A stretch of DNA of 64,000 bases from contig NZ_CP107031.2 of assembly GCF_027474845.2 (NCBI RefSeq), positions 3,115,001 through 3,179,000 on the forward strand. The letters run 5' to 3'. The position numbers and the translations under genes were made by a program. The notes under the pieces are model-generated. The model did no database searches. It saw only the letters and a list, made by a program, of their open reading frames with translations, and had not been told where the DNA came from. Origin of the DNA: Maribacter aestuarii. GTDB lineage: Bacteria; Bacteroidota; Bacteroidia; Flavobacteriales; Flavobacteriaceae. Shown piece after piece: positions 27,945 through 37,653 of the stretch; within the stretch, counting starts at the first letter, position 1; every line of letters starts with the position of its first letter.

Positions 27945-29657
27945 TTACTTAGCTTTCTTGGTTTTCACTTTCTTTTTAGGGTCGGTAGCCTTTTGATTAG
28001 GAATTGTATTGATGGGGTCCGATGCGTTCTTGCTACGCTCTTCTTCCTCTGCATCAATATCAATGGGATTATCGATTCCCCTAATGACCACCAGCTCAAT
28101 ATTGTTATCGTCTTCGTCAAATATATCTTCCTTGGTCATAATCCGTTCATCGCCCCTCCAGACAAATCCTTTCAGAATTCTACTGTTTTCAGGTAAGTCT
28201 TTTTCTGGAAAAATATCACCGTCCGGATTAGTGAAAAACGTCAGGTCCTCAACATCATTATTTTCCATGGTAATCCTGATGGCACTGCAGATAGTTTTGT
28301 CGATACCAATGAGTTCGTCATCATCATTGTACATGTAATAAATGACTTCTGTGTTTTTGACCAGGTCAATGATTTTCAATTCATTTTCTATGAATTGTCC
28401 GAACAAATCCTTCCCCTTTGCCTGGTTGTAACCTGTCATACTGATACTGTCCAAGGATATGATAAAGGCATTTTCCAACACTTTAAGGGAATCTAGTTTT
28501 TCCGTTTTAACGTTTGAAATAAGATGGATACTGTCACCTGTCATTTGATTGTCCCCGTTCCATAGCACCGGGTTTTTAATCAGCTGGGTAATACCCGTTC
28601 TTTCCTCGGAATGGATGGAATCGCATTTTCCGCTTAAATCGGTCTTAAAGAACTTTGCATTTCTAAAAGCACGGGTGATGCGGGCCTCTGGTTTACCGGT
28701 TATCATGAGGGTATCTCCATGTACATACAGAGAGTCCAATTCTTTTTCCTGAACAAGAATCGAAACGGCCCGTTTTGTAGCAAAGACCGAATCTTTGGCC
28801 TTATGGACTTCGGCGTAATGCGCCCTAATGATACCCTTGTTGATGGTATCGGTCACGGTGATATTATTGGTTGCCGAGGCAAATTCCCGAGCCTTGTTAA
28901 AGTAAACGCTATCTCCCTCAACAACCCTATTGTTATAGTCTATCCTGGTATTCTTGATACCATAACCGCTCTCTACTTTGGTGTCATAAAATCCTCTTTC
29001 GCAATAAATTTTATAAGTATCTCCCACAATAGTGGATGGCCCATACATGTAGGCATTCTTGGAGGTGGTGTAATAATCCAATTGCTCGGAATCTAAAATA
29101 TACTCCGGATTGTCAATATGGACGCTATCCAAAAATTGATATTTTTTAAGCTCCATGAAATACCGACCAATTTTACTGGTGAGGGTGTTGGCGGAGTCTA
29201 TTACAGTTCCATTATCTTGGTAATACGCTTGCTGTCTTTCCCTGTCAAAACGCAACGTATCCGTTTTAAGGGTCATGTCGGAATTTTCGAGAACAACGTT
29301 GCCCCAAGCTTTGGCCAGCTTTACATCACCCAAATAGTTGATTTTTTCGCTGGTCATTTGAACGGAATCCCCTTGTTTAAGGATAACATTTCCTATTGCC
29401 TCCAAACGGTTCTCTTTTTGAAAATAGATTGCGATATCACACCATAAATCTGCACCTTGGTGTTCAAACTGGACTTGCCTTTCGTCTTTGCTGAAAATTG
29501 AGGCACCCGGGTACTCCTTTTCGTTCTTGGTGAAGTTCGCCCCGTAAACAATATTTATCTGTTTAGGTTCTTCTGGTTTCGTTTGACCAAGAATGGATAA
29601 AGAAAATAAGAATAGAACAAGATTAAGGACTGTGGCGCGCAAGATATTTTTTTTCAA
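27945..29657 (-). CDS. OstA-like (LptA/LptD N-domain) protein
   Basis: A 570-residue exported protein with a signal peptide (ending ILGQ) and long runs of beta-jellyroll repeats of the OstA/LptA type, visible as recurring patterns such as GNVILKQGDSVQMTSEKINYLGD and WGNVVLENSDMTLKTDTLRFD. It ends in a Lys-rich tail. The family forms the periplasmic bridge carrying lipopolysaccharide to the outer membrane; this large flavobacterial form probably replaces or supplements LptA. The first start is TTG at 29657, which overlaps a TATTTTTG that might be a promoter box, so a start a few codons further in is possible. Confidence 0.82.
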   Translation of the reverse strand: MKKNILRATVLNLVLFLFSLSILGQTKPEEPKQINIVYGANFTKNEKEYPGASIFSKDERQVQFEHQGADLWCDIAIYFQKENRLEAIGNVILKQGDSVQMTSEKINYLGDVKLAKAWGNVVLENSDMTLKTDTLRFDRERQQAYYQDNGTVIDSANTLTSKIGRYFMELKKYQFLDSVHIDNPEYILDSEQLDYYTTSKNAYMYGPSTIVGDTYKIYCERGFYDTKVESGYGIKNTRIDYNNRVVEGDSVYFNKAREFASATNNITVTDTINKGIIRAHYAEVHKAKDSVFATKRAVSILVQEKELDSLYVHGDTLMITGKPEARITRAFRNAKFFKTDLSGKCDSIHSEERTGITQLIKNPVLWNGDNQMTGDSIHLISNVKTEKLDSLKVLENAFIISLDSISMTGYNQAKGKDLFGQFIENELKIIDLVKNTEVIYYMYNDDDELIGIDKTICSAIRITMENNDVEDLTFFTNPDGDIFPEKDLPENSRILKGFVWRGDERIMTKEDIFDEDDNNIELVVIRGIDNPIDIDAEEEERSKNASDPINTIPNQKATDPKKKVKTKKAK

Positions 29658-29710
29658 AAATAGGATTTTTTGAAGCAGTGGTATCTTATTTGGGATACTT
29701 TTAATAGGTG

Positions 29711-30703
29711 CTAATCTATAGGTCGGGGTTTCATATTGGGCTTGTAACGCTTTCCAAAACCCGAGTTGTTCGGCTCATATACATCGTCCAATTTCACATT
29801 TACACCATCTTGTGGTATATCCTCCTCTTTACCCAAGGCCCAATAGATGCCATTAAGGGCAACCTTACGGACAACGGGCAATTTAAAATCATAGGGATGG
29901 CCTAATGTGGTGAAAAATACCCTAGCTTTTTTCCCCGATTCCCCGGTATAGCTTTTGGTCCAAGCTACAGGATTGTCCAACGGATACTTATCCAAATTTC
30001 CATCTATTTTATGTTGTGATTTTGTGGAATGCCCAATCAATATGGGCCTGCTATCTCCCTGTAACTTCCAATCCCCACCATCTACATGGTAAAGCCATGA
30101 ATAGGCCTCAAAAGGTTCAAAACCCCTTAAAATTGGGTCGGTATTTTGTGTAGGTACCGCCGTGATTTCTGTTACGGGAAACTTACCATCATCAAAATGA
30201 CCGTGGTGCGTTATCCACTGTTGCCCAAATACTTTTGCCGGCCACTCATCGTTCCAATACGTTAAACTAGAATCATTTTCGTATTTAAAAGCATGCGTAG
30301 CGGTTCTGAAACCGACTATTGGTTTGCCAGATTCTACGTAGTTCAAAATATAATCCCGCTCGATTTTAGGTAATGTTCGGAACCTTGTGAATATTACCAT
30401 TAAATCTGCCGTTTCCAGGGCTTCCAATCCCGAAATGTGGTCCGTGTTATTCGGGTCGATTATTCCTGCTGAATCCAAAGCATAGCAGACGGTCACTTTT
30501 GCATTCAGTTCCCTTTTTACAAGTTTAGCCAACATAGGCATGGACTCTTCCGAGCGATATTCCTCATCTCCCGTAACGAAAACAACATGAAGCGGACTTT
30601 TCTTTTCAATACCTTCATTTTTTTCTTTGGTCTTTTTATCCGCGCAACCCAGGGCAAAAAAGGACATTATAAAATAGAGAAAAAAGCTTTTTACATTTTT
30701 CAT
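29711..30703 (-). CDS. ThuA domain lipoprotein
   Basis: A 330-residue lipoprotein (FFALGCADKK, lipidated Cys about residue 20) carrying one ThuA domain with VVFVTGDEEYRSEESMP, LMVIFTRFR, the turn GKPIVGFRTATHAF and, near the end, FFTTLGHPYDF. ThuA domains are structurally like class I glutamine amidotransferases, and their enzymatic role is unproven; they cluster with sugar oxidoreductases. It is 10 bases downstream of the SGNH/PVC-type fusion gene, so the two products probably work together at the outer membrane. It is an intact paralogue of the broken gene at the window start. Confidence 0.88.
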   Translation of the reverse strand: MKNVKSFFLYFIMSFFALGCADKKTKEKNEGIEKKSPLHVVFVTGDEEYRSEESMPMLAKLVKRELNAKVTVCYALDSAGIIDPNNTDHISGLEALETADLMVIFTRFRTLPKIERDYILNYVESGKPIVGFRTATHAFKYENDSSLTYWNDEWPAKVFGQQWITHHGHFDDGKFPVTEITAVPTQNTDPILRGFEPFEAYSWLYHVDGGDWKLQGDSRPILIGHSTKSQHKIDGNLDKYPLDNPVAWTKSYTGESGKKARVFFTTLGHPYDFKLPVVRKVALNGIYWALGKEEDIPQDGVNVKLDDVYEPNNSGFGKRYKPNMKPRPID

Positions 30704-30712
30704 AGGCTTTTG

Positions 30713-33700
30713 TTATTCAAGTGGGTGTTGCTGTAATAATTCGTCCGGCGTGTAAAAACCCTTCTTATCCTTTGTTGCCTCACGTACTTCATTCACTTTC
30801 TTCGGAGTAATTACCGAAGCTTTATTTCCAAAGGCGTTTCTTACATAGGTTAGTACAGCCGCAATTTCCTCATCATTCAATAAATCCTTAAAAGGCATCA
30901 TCGGCACCTGACCGTCATATTGATTTCCCATGACGCTCATAGGACCATATAACCCGTTCAGGGCAAGTTTTATCAATCTGTCCTCACTTCCAGTCACCCA
31001 TTCCTGATCTACCAGCGTAGGATATCCTGCGGCTTGTAGGCCCGATCCACTTTCTTGGTGACAGGTTATGCAATAACCTTCGGTTTCATAAATCTTTTTA
31101 CCTTTTGAAAACACTTCTAAATCTTCACCTTTTAAGTGAGAAGCTATCAATTGATTTTCATTTTCCTCCAAAAAGTTACCTGTTAATCTCGTTTCTGCAA
31201 AATTATAAGACGCTTCCATCCATCGATCCAAGGGATGGTTGCCCGCTACTGCCAAAACCTGCATGCCTTTGTCCTTTTCCATCCAAGATGCTGCGGTAAT
31301 AGCTTCCAGTCTTACCCGCCCATGAGGATCTGACGCCGCCGTTTTTAATAGCTCCAGACTATTCTCTAATTGGTGTCCCATGTACCTTAAGACCCTAACT
31401 GCCGCAGCCCTTGCTCTAAAGTCTTCGGATTGAAGGACTTCTTTAAGTAGTTTTTGATCCACCTTGTTCAATCCCCAACTGACCCATAAGGCTTCCAAAC
31501 GATGATGTTCATAATCCTCATCGTTAACATCTAAATTTTTAACCCATTCGCTCAATTTCGGTAGGACTTCGTCTGAATTTCTACCTCTGAGTTCTCTACT
31601 TGTTCTATAGCGTGTTCGGTATTCCGGTAATTTCAGGTTGTCCAAAAGTACATCTATAGTTGCACCATCAATCTTAGCGGGCTCCACTAAAGGTCTTGAA
31701 GGGTAAGTGATTCTATAAATCCTACCATGAACATGATCTCTCAATGGGTCTCGGGCATTATGCTGCATATGGCCTATAAGAACATTGTACCAGTCTACAA
31801 CATATAAAGACCCGTCGGGGGCAAATTCCATATCCACTGGACGGAAATTTTTATCGCTACCAATAATCAAATCTTGCCGGTGTTTTGTTTTAAAACCCGT
31901 GCCATCATCCATTACCTGATGTTGTTTCATGCCTAAAAAACCTATGGAGTTGGCCAAAATCATGTCCCCTTGAACTTCATCCGGGAAATGGCGGCTAGAC
32001 ACGAACTCCAAACCGGAAGTGGGTCTGACCCTGTGGGCTTCTTCTATTAAATCCTCCGTTAGGGGAGATGCAATACCATAAATTGATTTTAATGTACTCG
32101 GCATCATCCAATTCGTTGTGGGTCCAGAGGTGTGTAGAAAAAAGTCCTGTCCCCATTCATCAAAAGCAATACCCCAAGGATTCGGTATACTCACCTGAAC
32201 GGTTCTCTCCAATTTTTTTCGTTGTGGGCTATACCTGTAAAAACCTCCATTGGTGGCCCTAACCGGTCCATAAGGTGTCTCCACGTTCGTATGCAGGAAA
32301 ACCCCTTCTGCCATATAAAACGCCCCGGATGGGTCGGCACAAAATGCCGAAATTGCATGATGCGTATCATGATCGTCGAAGCCACTAAGAATGATTTCTA
32401 CAGTATCCGCTTTATCGTCTCCATCGGTGTCCGAGTATAGCTTTAGATTGGTACCCTGGCTAACATAAACTCCTTCAGGAGCAAATTCAAAACCTATGGG
32501 TAAATGTAAATTGTCGGCAAACACAGTCTGCTTATCTGCCTTACCGTCGTTATCTGTATCCTCTAGAATCAATAGTTTATCATTGGGACGTGCATCGCCA
32601 GGCTTATAATGCGGATAGGAGGGAAGTGTTGCCACCCATAAGCGACCTTTATTATCGAAAGATAATTGTGCCGGGTTAGCTAAATCGGGAAATTCACTTT
32701 CAGACGCAAAAAGCTCAACTTTATATCCTTTAGGTACTTTTAATGTATTTAACGCTTCTTCGCCATATAGATATCCTGCTGGGTCATCGTTATCGCCCAT
32801 ATTGTAATTCGTTTCAACGGGAGGTAACTTAATTGTGTTTTTATCTGCAGCCACAACATCATATGTTGCACCCTGAACAGAGGACCAAATAGCCGTGTCC
32901 CGAATGGCCGTCATTTCCCTAATTTTTTGAATTTCAAAAGGATAGTTGTCCGGCCCAAAAGGTGCATGTCTACGACCATAAACATGAACACCGTTAGGAA
33001 TTTTATAATCGTTGTGCCAAAAGAAATTTTTCTCGTTCACCGCATCGTTCACCGCGGTCCATTTATCGTTCATCACATCCGCCGAATTACCGGTCAATTC
33101 CGTAGCGAGATAAGAAGCGAATTTTTTGTAACCTTCTTGGCTTAACTGTGAACCATCAATCGTAAGGTTGCCGGATTCTTTAAACCATTCAGATGATATC
33201 TGGAACATGTCTATAAAGGGAACTTGATGGTCCGCACATACACTTTGCATGGCCGAGGTATACAGGTCAAGGTTTTTGTTTTCTTTTTTCCCGTCTGGAA
33301 GGTCCATGTCTTGAGAGCGGTCCTCAAAGGCAATTGGCGATACGATTACTAATTGTGGAGCTGAAATACCATTGTACTTTTGATTTTTGGTATGTAGAAT
33401 AAAAGCTTCCAATTCTTCCTTAAAATTGTCCAAACCTTCTTCTCCGTTAAAGGATTCATTGTAACCAAAAAAAGCGATTATGATATCGGAATTTAAACTG
33501 GATAACCACTCATCAGGGGAGGGAAAAACGCCCTCGCTTCCCGAATTTTTCGCAAGTTCCTTTTGAAATTTTTCAGCTCCGGGAAAGGCCCAGGGTAAGT
33601 TTCTTGCAGAATGCGGTCTAAAGCCTGGAGTGTTACCGCCATCGCACATATTCCGAATTTTCAAGGAATCTTGGGGGTGGAGTAAGTGCATTTTAGTCTC

Positions 33701-33874
33701 AAAGTAGCCGTAGTTTAACATTCTGGAACCAAGATTGTTACCTATTAACGTAATACTACTGTGCGGTGCTATCTGAACAAGAGGCTTCTGTTTTTCACCA
33801 CATGAAAGCGAAAAAATCATCACACAGCTCAAATAGATAAATTTGGTATATGACTTCTTTAAAAAGTTGTGCAT
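30713..33874 (-). CDS. SGNH-hydrolase / PVC-type dehydrogenase / HEAT / cytochrome c fusion lipoprotein
   Basis: A 1053-residue lipoprotein (FSLSCGEKQ). Order: SGNH/GDSL-like domain (about 35-270) with an early LIGNNLGSR block and FFGYNES; a PVC-type membrane-bound dehydrogenase beta-propeller (about 370-740) with GRLWVATLPSYPHY, DGKAD and APDGSLYVVDWYN; HEAT-like repeats (about 760-900); and a C-terminal cytochrome c with CITCH at Cys935-His939. The propeller resembles sorbosone/glucose dehydrogenases and would oxidise a sugar, passing electrons to its own heme. It precedes ThuA by 10 bases and follows the Gfo/Idh and DUF1080 genes, fitting a 3-keto-sugar route. The catalytic state of the SGNH part is uncertain. 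Confidence 0.85.
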   Translation of the reverse strand: MHNFLKKSYTKFIYLSCVMIFSLSCGEKQKPLVQIAPHSSITLIGNNLGSRMLNYGYFETKMHLLHPQDSLKIRNMCDGGNTPGFRPHSARNLPWAFPGAEKFQKELAKNSGSEGVFPSPDEWLSSLNSDIIIAFFGYNESFNGEEGLDNFKEELEAFILHTKNQKYNGISAPQLVIVSPIAFEDRSQDMDLPDGKKENKNLDLYTSAMQSVCADHQVPFIDMFQISSEWFKESGNLTIDGSQLSQEGYKKFASYLATELTGNSADVMNDKWTAVNDAVNEKNFFWHNDYKIPNGVHVYGRRHAPFGPDNYPFEIQKIREMTAIRDTAIWSSVQGATYDVVAADKNTIKLPPVETNYNMGDNDDPAGYLYGEEALNTLKVPKGYKVELFASESEFPDLANPAQLSFDNKGRLWVATLPSYPHYKPGDARPNDKLLILEDTDNDGKADKQTVFADNLHLPIGFEFAPEGVYVSQGTNLKLYSDTDGDDKADTVEIILSGFDDHDTHHAISAFCADPSGAFYMAEGVFLHTNVETPYGPVRATNGGFYRYSPQRKKLERTVQVSIPNPWGIAFDEWGQDFFLHTSGPTTNWMMPSTLKSIYGIASPLTEDLIEEAHRVRPTSGLEFVSSRHFPDEVQGDMILANSIGFLGMKQHQVMDDGTGFKTKHRQDLIIGSDKNFRPVDMEFAPDGSLYVVDWYNVLIGHMQHNARDPLRDHVHGRIYRITYPSRPLVEPAKIDGATIDVLLDNLKLPEYRTRYRTSRELRGRNSDEVLPKLSEWVKNLDVNDEDYEHHRLEALWVSWGLNKVDQKLLKEVLQSEDFRARAAAVRVLRYMGHQLENSLELLKTAASDPHGRVRLEAITAASWMEKDKGMQVLAVAGNHPLDRWMEASYNFAETRLTGNFLEENENQLIASHLKGEDLEVFSKGKKIYETEGYCITCHQESGSGLQAAGYPTLVDQEWVTGSEDRLIKLALNGLYGPMSVMGNQYDGQVPMMPFKDLLNDEEIAAVLTYVRNAFGNKASVITPKKVNEVREATKDKKGFYTPDELLQQHPLE

Positions 33875-33930
33875 AATGTAATAAGATGTTTGTATAATAG
33901 ACGTAATAATTATGAATTAAATATAACCAT

Positions 33931-33954
33931 AAAAAAGCCACCTATGGGTGGCTT
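33931..33954 (-). terminator. Rho-independent terminator after the Gfo/Idh/MocA gene
   Basis: An 8-bp stem (33935-33942 with 33947-33954), loop of four, followed on the minus strand by six T (33931-33936, overlapping the stem end). It separates the DUF1080-Gfo/Idh unit from the PVC-ThuA unit. Confidence 0.82.
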
Positions 33955-34005
33955 GCAATTATTGGGTAATACTTTATCTAAATAACCTGTAGGATGATAA
34001 TAGAT

Positions 34006-35472
34006 TTAGAAATTACGGTAGTCCCCCTCAAGATAAGCATTTGCAGCCTCCTCTGAAAACTTTGCTCCTTCACTGTCCCAATGTAAAGTTTGCCCCGGAA
34101 ACCTAGCTGCAATTACTCCCAAGAGGATGGTTTCGGTTAATCTTGATGCATAGGAAAAAGGAGCGGTACATTCATCGGTTCCCAAACACGCATCTACAAA
34201 TTGATGGTAATGTTTTGGTCCTTCGGAAGCATAATTACGTATAGGTTTCCCCATATTATTTGCTTTTTCGACTGCAGTAATCTCTTCCGTAATATCTACG
34301 TACTCTCCATTGAAGATTTTCTTTGGAAGTTCCATAAAGTGAGGCAGTAACAACCTGCCTTTTTCACCTATGAACATGGCGCCCTGTTCTGGTAATTTAC
34401 CATCTTCGGCTGTCCTTGTTTCTAAGGACATTTTATCCTCCAAGCTGGCATCCTCATCAGTTGCTGACGCTGTAGTACCGGACATGGCCTTATTGGCACC
34501 AGGTAAAATTAAATCCTCATGCATTTCTGGTGCGCCAGGGCCATCGTACCAAACCCATTTTAATTTTTCTCCAGTATATTCAGTTCTTGGAAATTCATAG
34601 GTAACTATGTTGTTCTCAGGGTAGGAAAACCCATTTGGCTCTCTGCACTCATTTTTCACGGTCATGGGAACATCCAAGGCCAATGCGTTATAGGGTGTGT
34701 CAAAAATGTGCACCCCCATATCTCCCAAGGTTCCACACCCATAATCCACTAATTTTCTCCAATTACCAGGATGATAAACCCCTTCCTTATAATCCCTCTT
34801 TGCAGAGGTGCCAAGCCATAGGTTCCAGTCCAATGTTTCTGGAATTTGGTCCTGACCCTGTGGTAATGGTCCGTCATAACCCCAGTTTTTTGGAGACCAA
34901 GCCCTTACGGTATGCACCTTGCCGATTATGCCGGATTGGATAAGTAAGGTGGCCAATTTATAATCGTAAAAAGAATGTACTTGAATACCCATTTGGGTAA
35001 TCAAATTATTTTTTTCCGCCAGCCTCTTCATGTTTCTGGCTTCGGAAACGTAATGCGTTAAAGGTTTTTGACAATAAACGGACTTGTTCATCTCCATTGC
35101 CATCATAGAAGCTGGGGCATGTGTGTGATCCGGTGTTGAAACGATTACGGCATCAATTTCATCACCAATTTCGTTTAGCATTATCCTGTAATCGGTGTAT
35201 GTTTTGGCATTGGGATGCAGCTTTTTGGCAGCCGCAAGGTTAATGGCATCTACATCACAAAGTGCTGTTACGTCAACTTTTGTATGAGAAGAAATATCCC
35301 TAAGGTCTTCTGCGCCCATACCACCCACCCCAATATGCGCGGTACGCAATCTAGTTAATGGGGTTTTCTTAGCCATTTTTTCTTGTTCCTTGCAGGCCAT
35401 TAAAAAAGAGGGCATAAGTGCAGTGGTTGAGGCTAGAATAGCTGATTTTTTTAAAAATTCCCTTTTCTTCAT
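34006..35472 (-). CDS. Exported Gfo/Idh/MocA family oxidoreductase
   Basis: A 488-residue enzyme with an N-terminal export signal (KKREFLKKS, a Tat-like KR variant) and probable lipidated Cys27. A Rossmann NAD(P) domain follows with HIGVGGMGAEDL (about 46), STPDHTHAP and the family CQKP motif in place of the classic EKP, then a C-terminal substrate domain (YGCGTLGDMGVHIFD). Members near DUF1080 genes oxidise sugars at C3 using a tightly bound cofactor. It is 10 bases downstream of a DUF1080 hydrolase, the pairing described for 3-keto-glycoside breakdown in Bacteroides. Confidence 0.88.
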   Translation of the reverse strand: MKKREFLKKSAILASTTALMPSFLMACKEQEKMAKKTPLTRLRTAHIGVGGMGAEDLRDISSHTKVDVTALCDVDAINLAAAKKLHPNAKTYTDYRIMLNEIGDEIDAVIVSTPDHTHAPASMMAMEMNKSVYCQKPLTHYVSEARNMKRLAEKNNLITQMGIQVHSFYDYKLATLLIQSGIIGKVHTVRAWSPKNWGYDGPLPQGQDQIPETLDWNLWLGTSAKRDYKEGVYHPGNWRKLVDYGCGTLGDMGVHIFDTPYNALALDVPMTVKNECREPNGFSYPENNIVTYEFPRTEYTGEKLKWVWYDGPGAPEMHEDLILPGANKAMSGTTASATDEDASLEDKMSLETRTAEDGKLPEQGAMFIGEKGRLLLPHFMELPKKIFNGEYVDITEEITAVEKANNMGKPIRNYASEGPKHYHQFVDACLGTDECTAPFSYASRLTETILLGVIAARFPGQTLHWDSEGAKFSEEAANAYLEGDYRNF

Positions 35473-35482
35473 ACGATGCGAA

Positions 35483-36271
35483 TTAAAGTTTTTTAATTTT
35501 TATGTTGCGAAACCAAATGGGGCTGGAGTGGTCTTGAAATCCGATATAGCCACTCTTATATTTCCCGTAATCCGGACTGTTTTTCCACTTATCGGAGTTC
35601 TTTTTTTCATACCATTCGTCCGTCCACGGGACAAAAGATACCACCATTTTTCCATTTAGCCAATGTTCCACCTTTTCAGGAGTGAATATGATTTTTGTCG
35701 AATTCCATTCTCCTGTGGGATAAAGAATTTTATTTATGGTATCAGCGGGATGCATGGCATAATCGGAGGCGGTTCTTTGTAGCGGCTTTAATTCTTCCGG
35801 TTTCTCCGTATAACCCAAGCTTAAATTGTATGCGGTTAAATCATGGATTTTTGCATAGTTTTCGTCATCTATAATCTGATATTCTGGGGAAACTTCTGGT
35901 GGGCTGTCATACCCCTCTTTTAAATGATAGAAGATTCCACTATTGCCACCCTCTGGAATTTTCCACTCTACATGAAGTTCGAAATTATCAAACTCTTGTG
36001 CGCCGTAGATGATGTCCTTTCCACCTTTATAGTCCTGCTCTAGACCAAGTTCCGTATCAAAAGTAAGTTCTCCATTTTTGGCAACCCATCCAGGCGGAAG
36101 AGTCTCTCCGTTGTAGGCGCGCCAACCGTCGGTACTTTCACCGTCAAAAAGCACAATCCATTCGTCAATATTTTCTGAGATTGCCGATGTTTTGGATTGC
36201 TCTAGTTTTTTATCTTCCTTACATGCGGAAAATAAGACCAGTAAGCTCAAGATAATTTTGAAGTGTTTCAT
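35483..36271 (-). CDS. DUF1080 (3-keto-disaccharide hydrolase) lipoprotein
   Basis: A 262-residue lipoprotein (VLFSACKEDK) with one DUF1080 concanavalin-like domain: WIVLFDGESTDGWRAYNG at the start, the strand FELHVEWKIPEGGNSGIFYHL, and a GYIGFQDHSSPIWFRNIKIK end. Family members cleave 3-keto-glycosides such as 3-keto-trehalose made by a partner oxidoreductase, here probably the next gene. The ATG at 36271 is chosen over an in-frame TTG two codons upstream. It is first gene of its unit, following the purA terminator in the same orientation. Confidence 0.88.
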   Translation of the reverse strand: MKHFKIILSLLVLFSACKEDKKLEQSKTSAISENIDEWIVLFDGESTDGWRAYNGETLPPGWVAKNGELTFDTELGLEQDYKGGKDIIYGAQEFDNFELHVEWKIPEGGNSGIFYHLKEGYDSPPEVSPEYQIIDDENYAKIHDLTAYNLSLGYTEKPEELKPLQRTASDYAMHPADTINKILYPTGEWNSTKIIFTPEKVEHWLNGKMVVSFVPWTDEWYEKKNSDKWKNSPDYGKYKSGYIGFQDHSSPIWFRNIKIKKL

Positions 36272-36301
36272 TTTCAAAAGATTAATGAAACTAACTTAGG
36301 T

Positions 36302-36342
36302 AAAAAAATAATGGTGTTAAACTTTTTTTCGCTTAACACCAT
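36302..36342 (-). terminator. Rho-independent terminator after purA
   Basis: A perfect 10-bp stem (36311-36320 with 36333-36342) around a 12-base loop, followed on the minus strand by TATTTTTTT. It lies about 25 bases past the purA stop. Confidence 0.85.
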
Positions 36343-36367
36343 CTTCCATTAGACCGATGAGATCTTA

Positions 36368-37639
36368 TTATCTATATATTGTCTGAGTCCTATCCGGTCC
36401 CACGGAGACTATTTTGATGGGTACTTCCAGTTCTTTTTCAAGAAAATCAATATAGTTCATCAAAGTTTCTGGAAGTTGCTCTTTTTTGGTCATTTTGGTC
36501 AAATCGGCCTCCCAACCCTTCATTTCGGTATAAATTGGAGTCACATTTTCTGCTTCTATATTATAGGGTAAATGGGTAATATTCTCCCCTTTATAATTGT
36601 AAGCGGTACAGACCTTTAATTTTTTAAATCCGCTGAGCACATCGCCTTTCATCATCATTAGTTCCGTTACACCGTTTATACGTACGGCATATTTTAAGGC
36701 TACCAGGTCTAACCATCCACATCTTCTTGGTCGTCCTGTAGTTGCACCAAATTCATTACCTACCCGACCCATGGTTTTACCATCGTTGTCAAAAAGCTCT
36801 GTTGGAAAGGGACCGCTGCCTACGCGGGTGGTATAGGCCTTGAAAATACCTTTTACATCACCAATCTGATTAGGCGCTACGCCAAGACCTGTACATGCCC
36901 CCGCTGCCGTGGTATTAGAAGAAGTTACATAGGGATACGTTCCAAAATCGATATCCAATAAAGACCCTTGTGCTCCTTCCGCCAATATTTTTTTTCCTTG
37001 CTTTTGGGCTTGGTATAAGTACTCCTCACTATCGATAAACGTGAGCTCTTTTAATTCTTCTATGGATTTGAAGAAATCCGATTCCAGTTCGGCTAGATTG
37101 TATTGGATATCTACATTATAGAACCCGATCATGGCCTCATGTTTATTGGCTAGGTTTCTATACTTCTCTTTCCAATCGCTTAGCTCTAAATCCCCAATAC
37201 GCATACCGTTCCTCCCTGTCTTATCCATATAGGTTGGACCAATTCCCTTAAGTGTAGAACCTATTTTTGCCTTGCCTTTGGAAGCTTCGGACGCCGCATC
37301 CAGCAAACGATGTGTAGGTAAGATCAGATGTGCTTTTCGAGATATGAGTAATTTGGATTTGATGTCAAGATTGAACTTTTTCAGGGCATCCAATTCCTTT
37401 TTGAAAATCACTGGATCTATAACCACTCCATTTCCAACGACATTGACAGCATTTTTGTGAAATATTCCCGAGGGAATGGTGTGCAGTACATGTTTTATTC
37501 CATCAAACTCCAACGTATGCCCGGCATTTGGGCCGCCTTGAAAACGGGCGATGATATCATAGTTTTCGGTTAATACATCAACAATTTTTCCTTTTCCTTC
37601 GTCACCCCATTGTAGGCCCAACAATAAATCTACTGCCAT
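36368..37639 (-). CDS. purA: Adenylosuccinate synthetase
   Basis: A 423-residue GTP-dependent enzyme joining IMP and aspartate, the first step from IMP to AMP. Motifs: GDEGKGK at residues 12-18, GGPNAGHT, ILAEGAQGSLLD, TGRPRRCGWLD and the C-terminal SVGPDRTQTI. Length is normal. It is 15 bases downstream of a Fur-family regulator and ends at a strong terminator. Cotranscription with fur and relA/spoT would couple purine supply to stress genes, which is inference. Confidence 0.96.
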   Translation of the reverse strand: MAVDLLLGLQWGDEGKGKIVDVLTENYDIIARFQGGPNAGHTLEFDGIKHVLHTIPSGIFHKNAVNVVGNGVVIDPVIFKKELDALKKFNLDIKSKLLISRKAHLILPTHRLLDAASEASKGKAKIGSTLKGIGPTYMDKTGRNGMRIGDLELSDWKEKYRNLANKHEAMIGFYNVDIQYNLAELESDFFKSIEELKELTFIDSEEYLYQAQKQGKKILAEGAQGSLLDIDFGTYPYVTSSNTTAAGACTGLGVAPNQIGDVKGIFKAYTTRVGSGPFPTELFDNDGKTMGRVGNEFGATTGRPRRCGWLDLVALKYAVRINGVTELMMMKGDVLSGFKKLKVCTAYNYKGENITHLPYNIEAENVTPIYTEMKGWEADLTKMTKKEQLPETLMNYIDFLEKELEVPIKIVSVGPDRTQTIYR

Positions 37640-37653
37640 CTAAATATACTTGG

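Noticed and set aside
27702..28196. Antisense frame across the aminotransferase and OstA-like genes
   Set aside because: It spans two well-supported genes on the other strand and has no recognisable domain or start signal.
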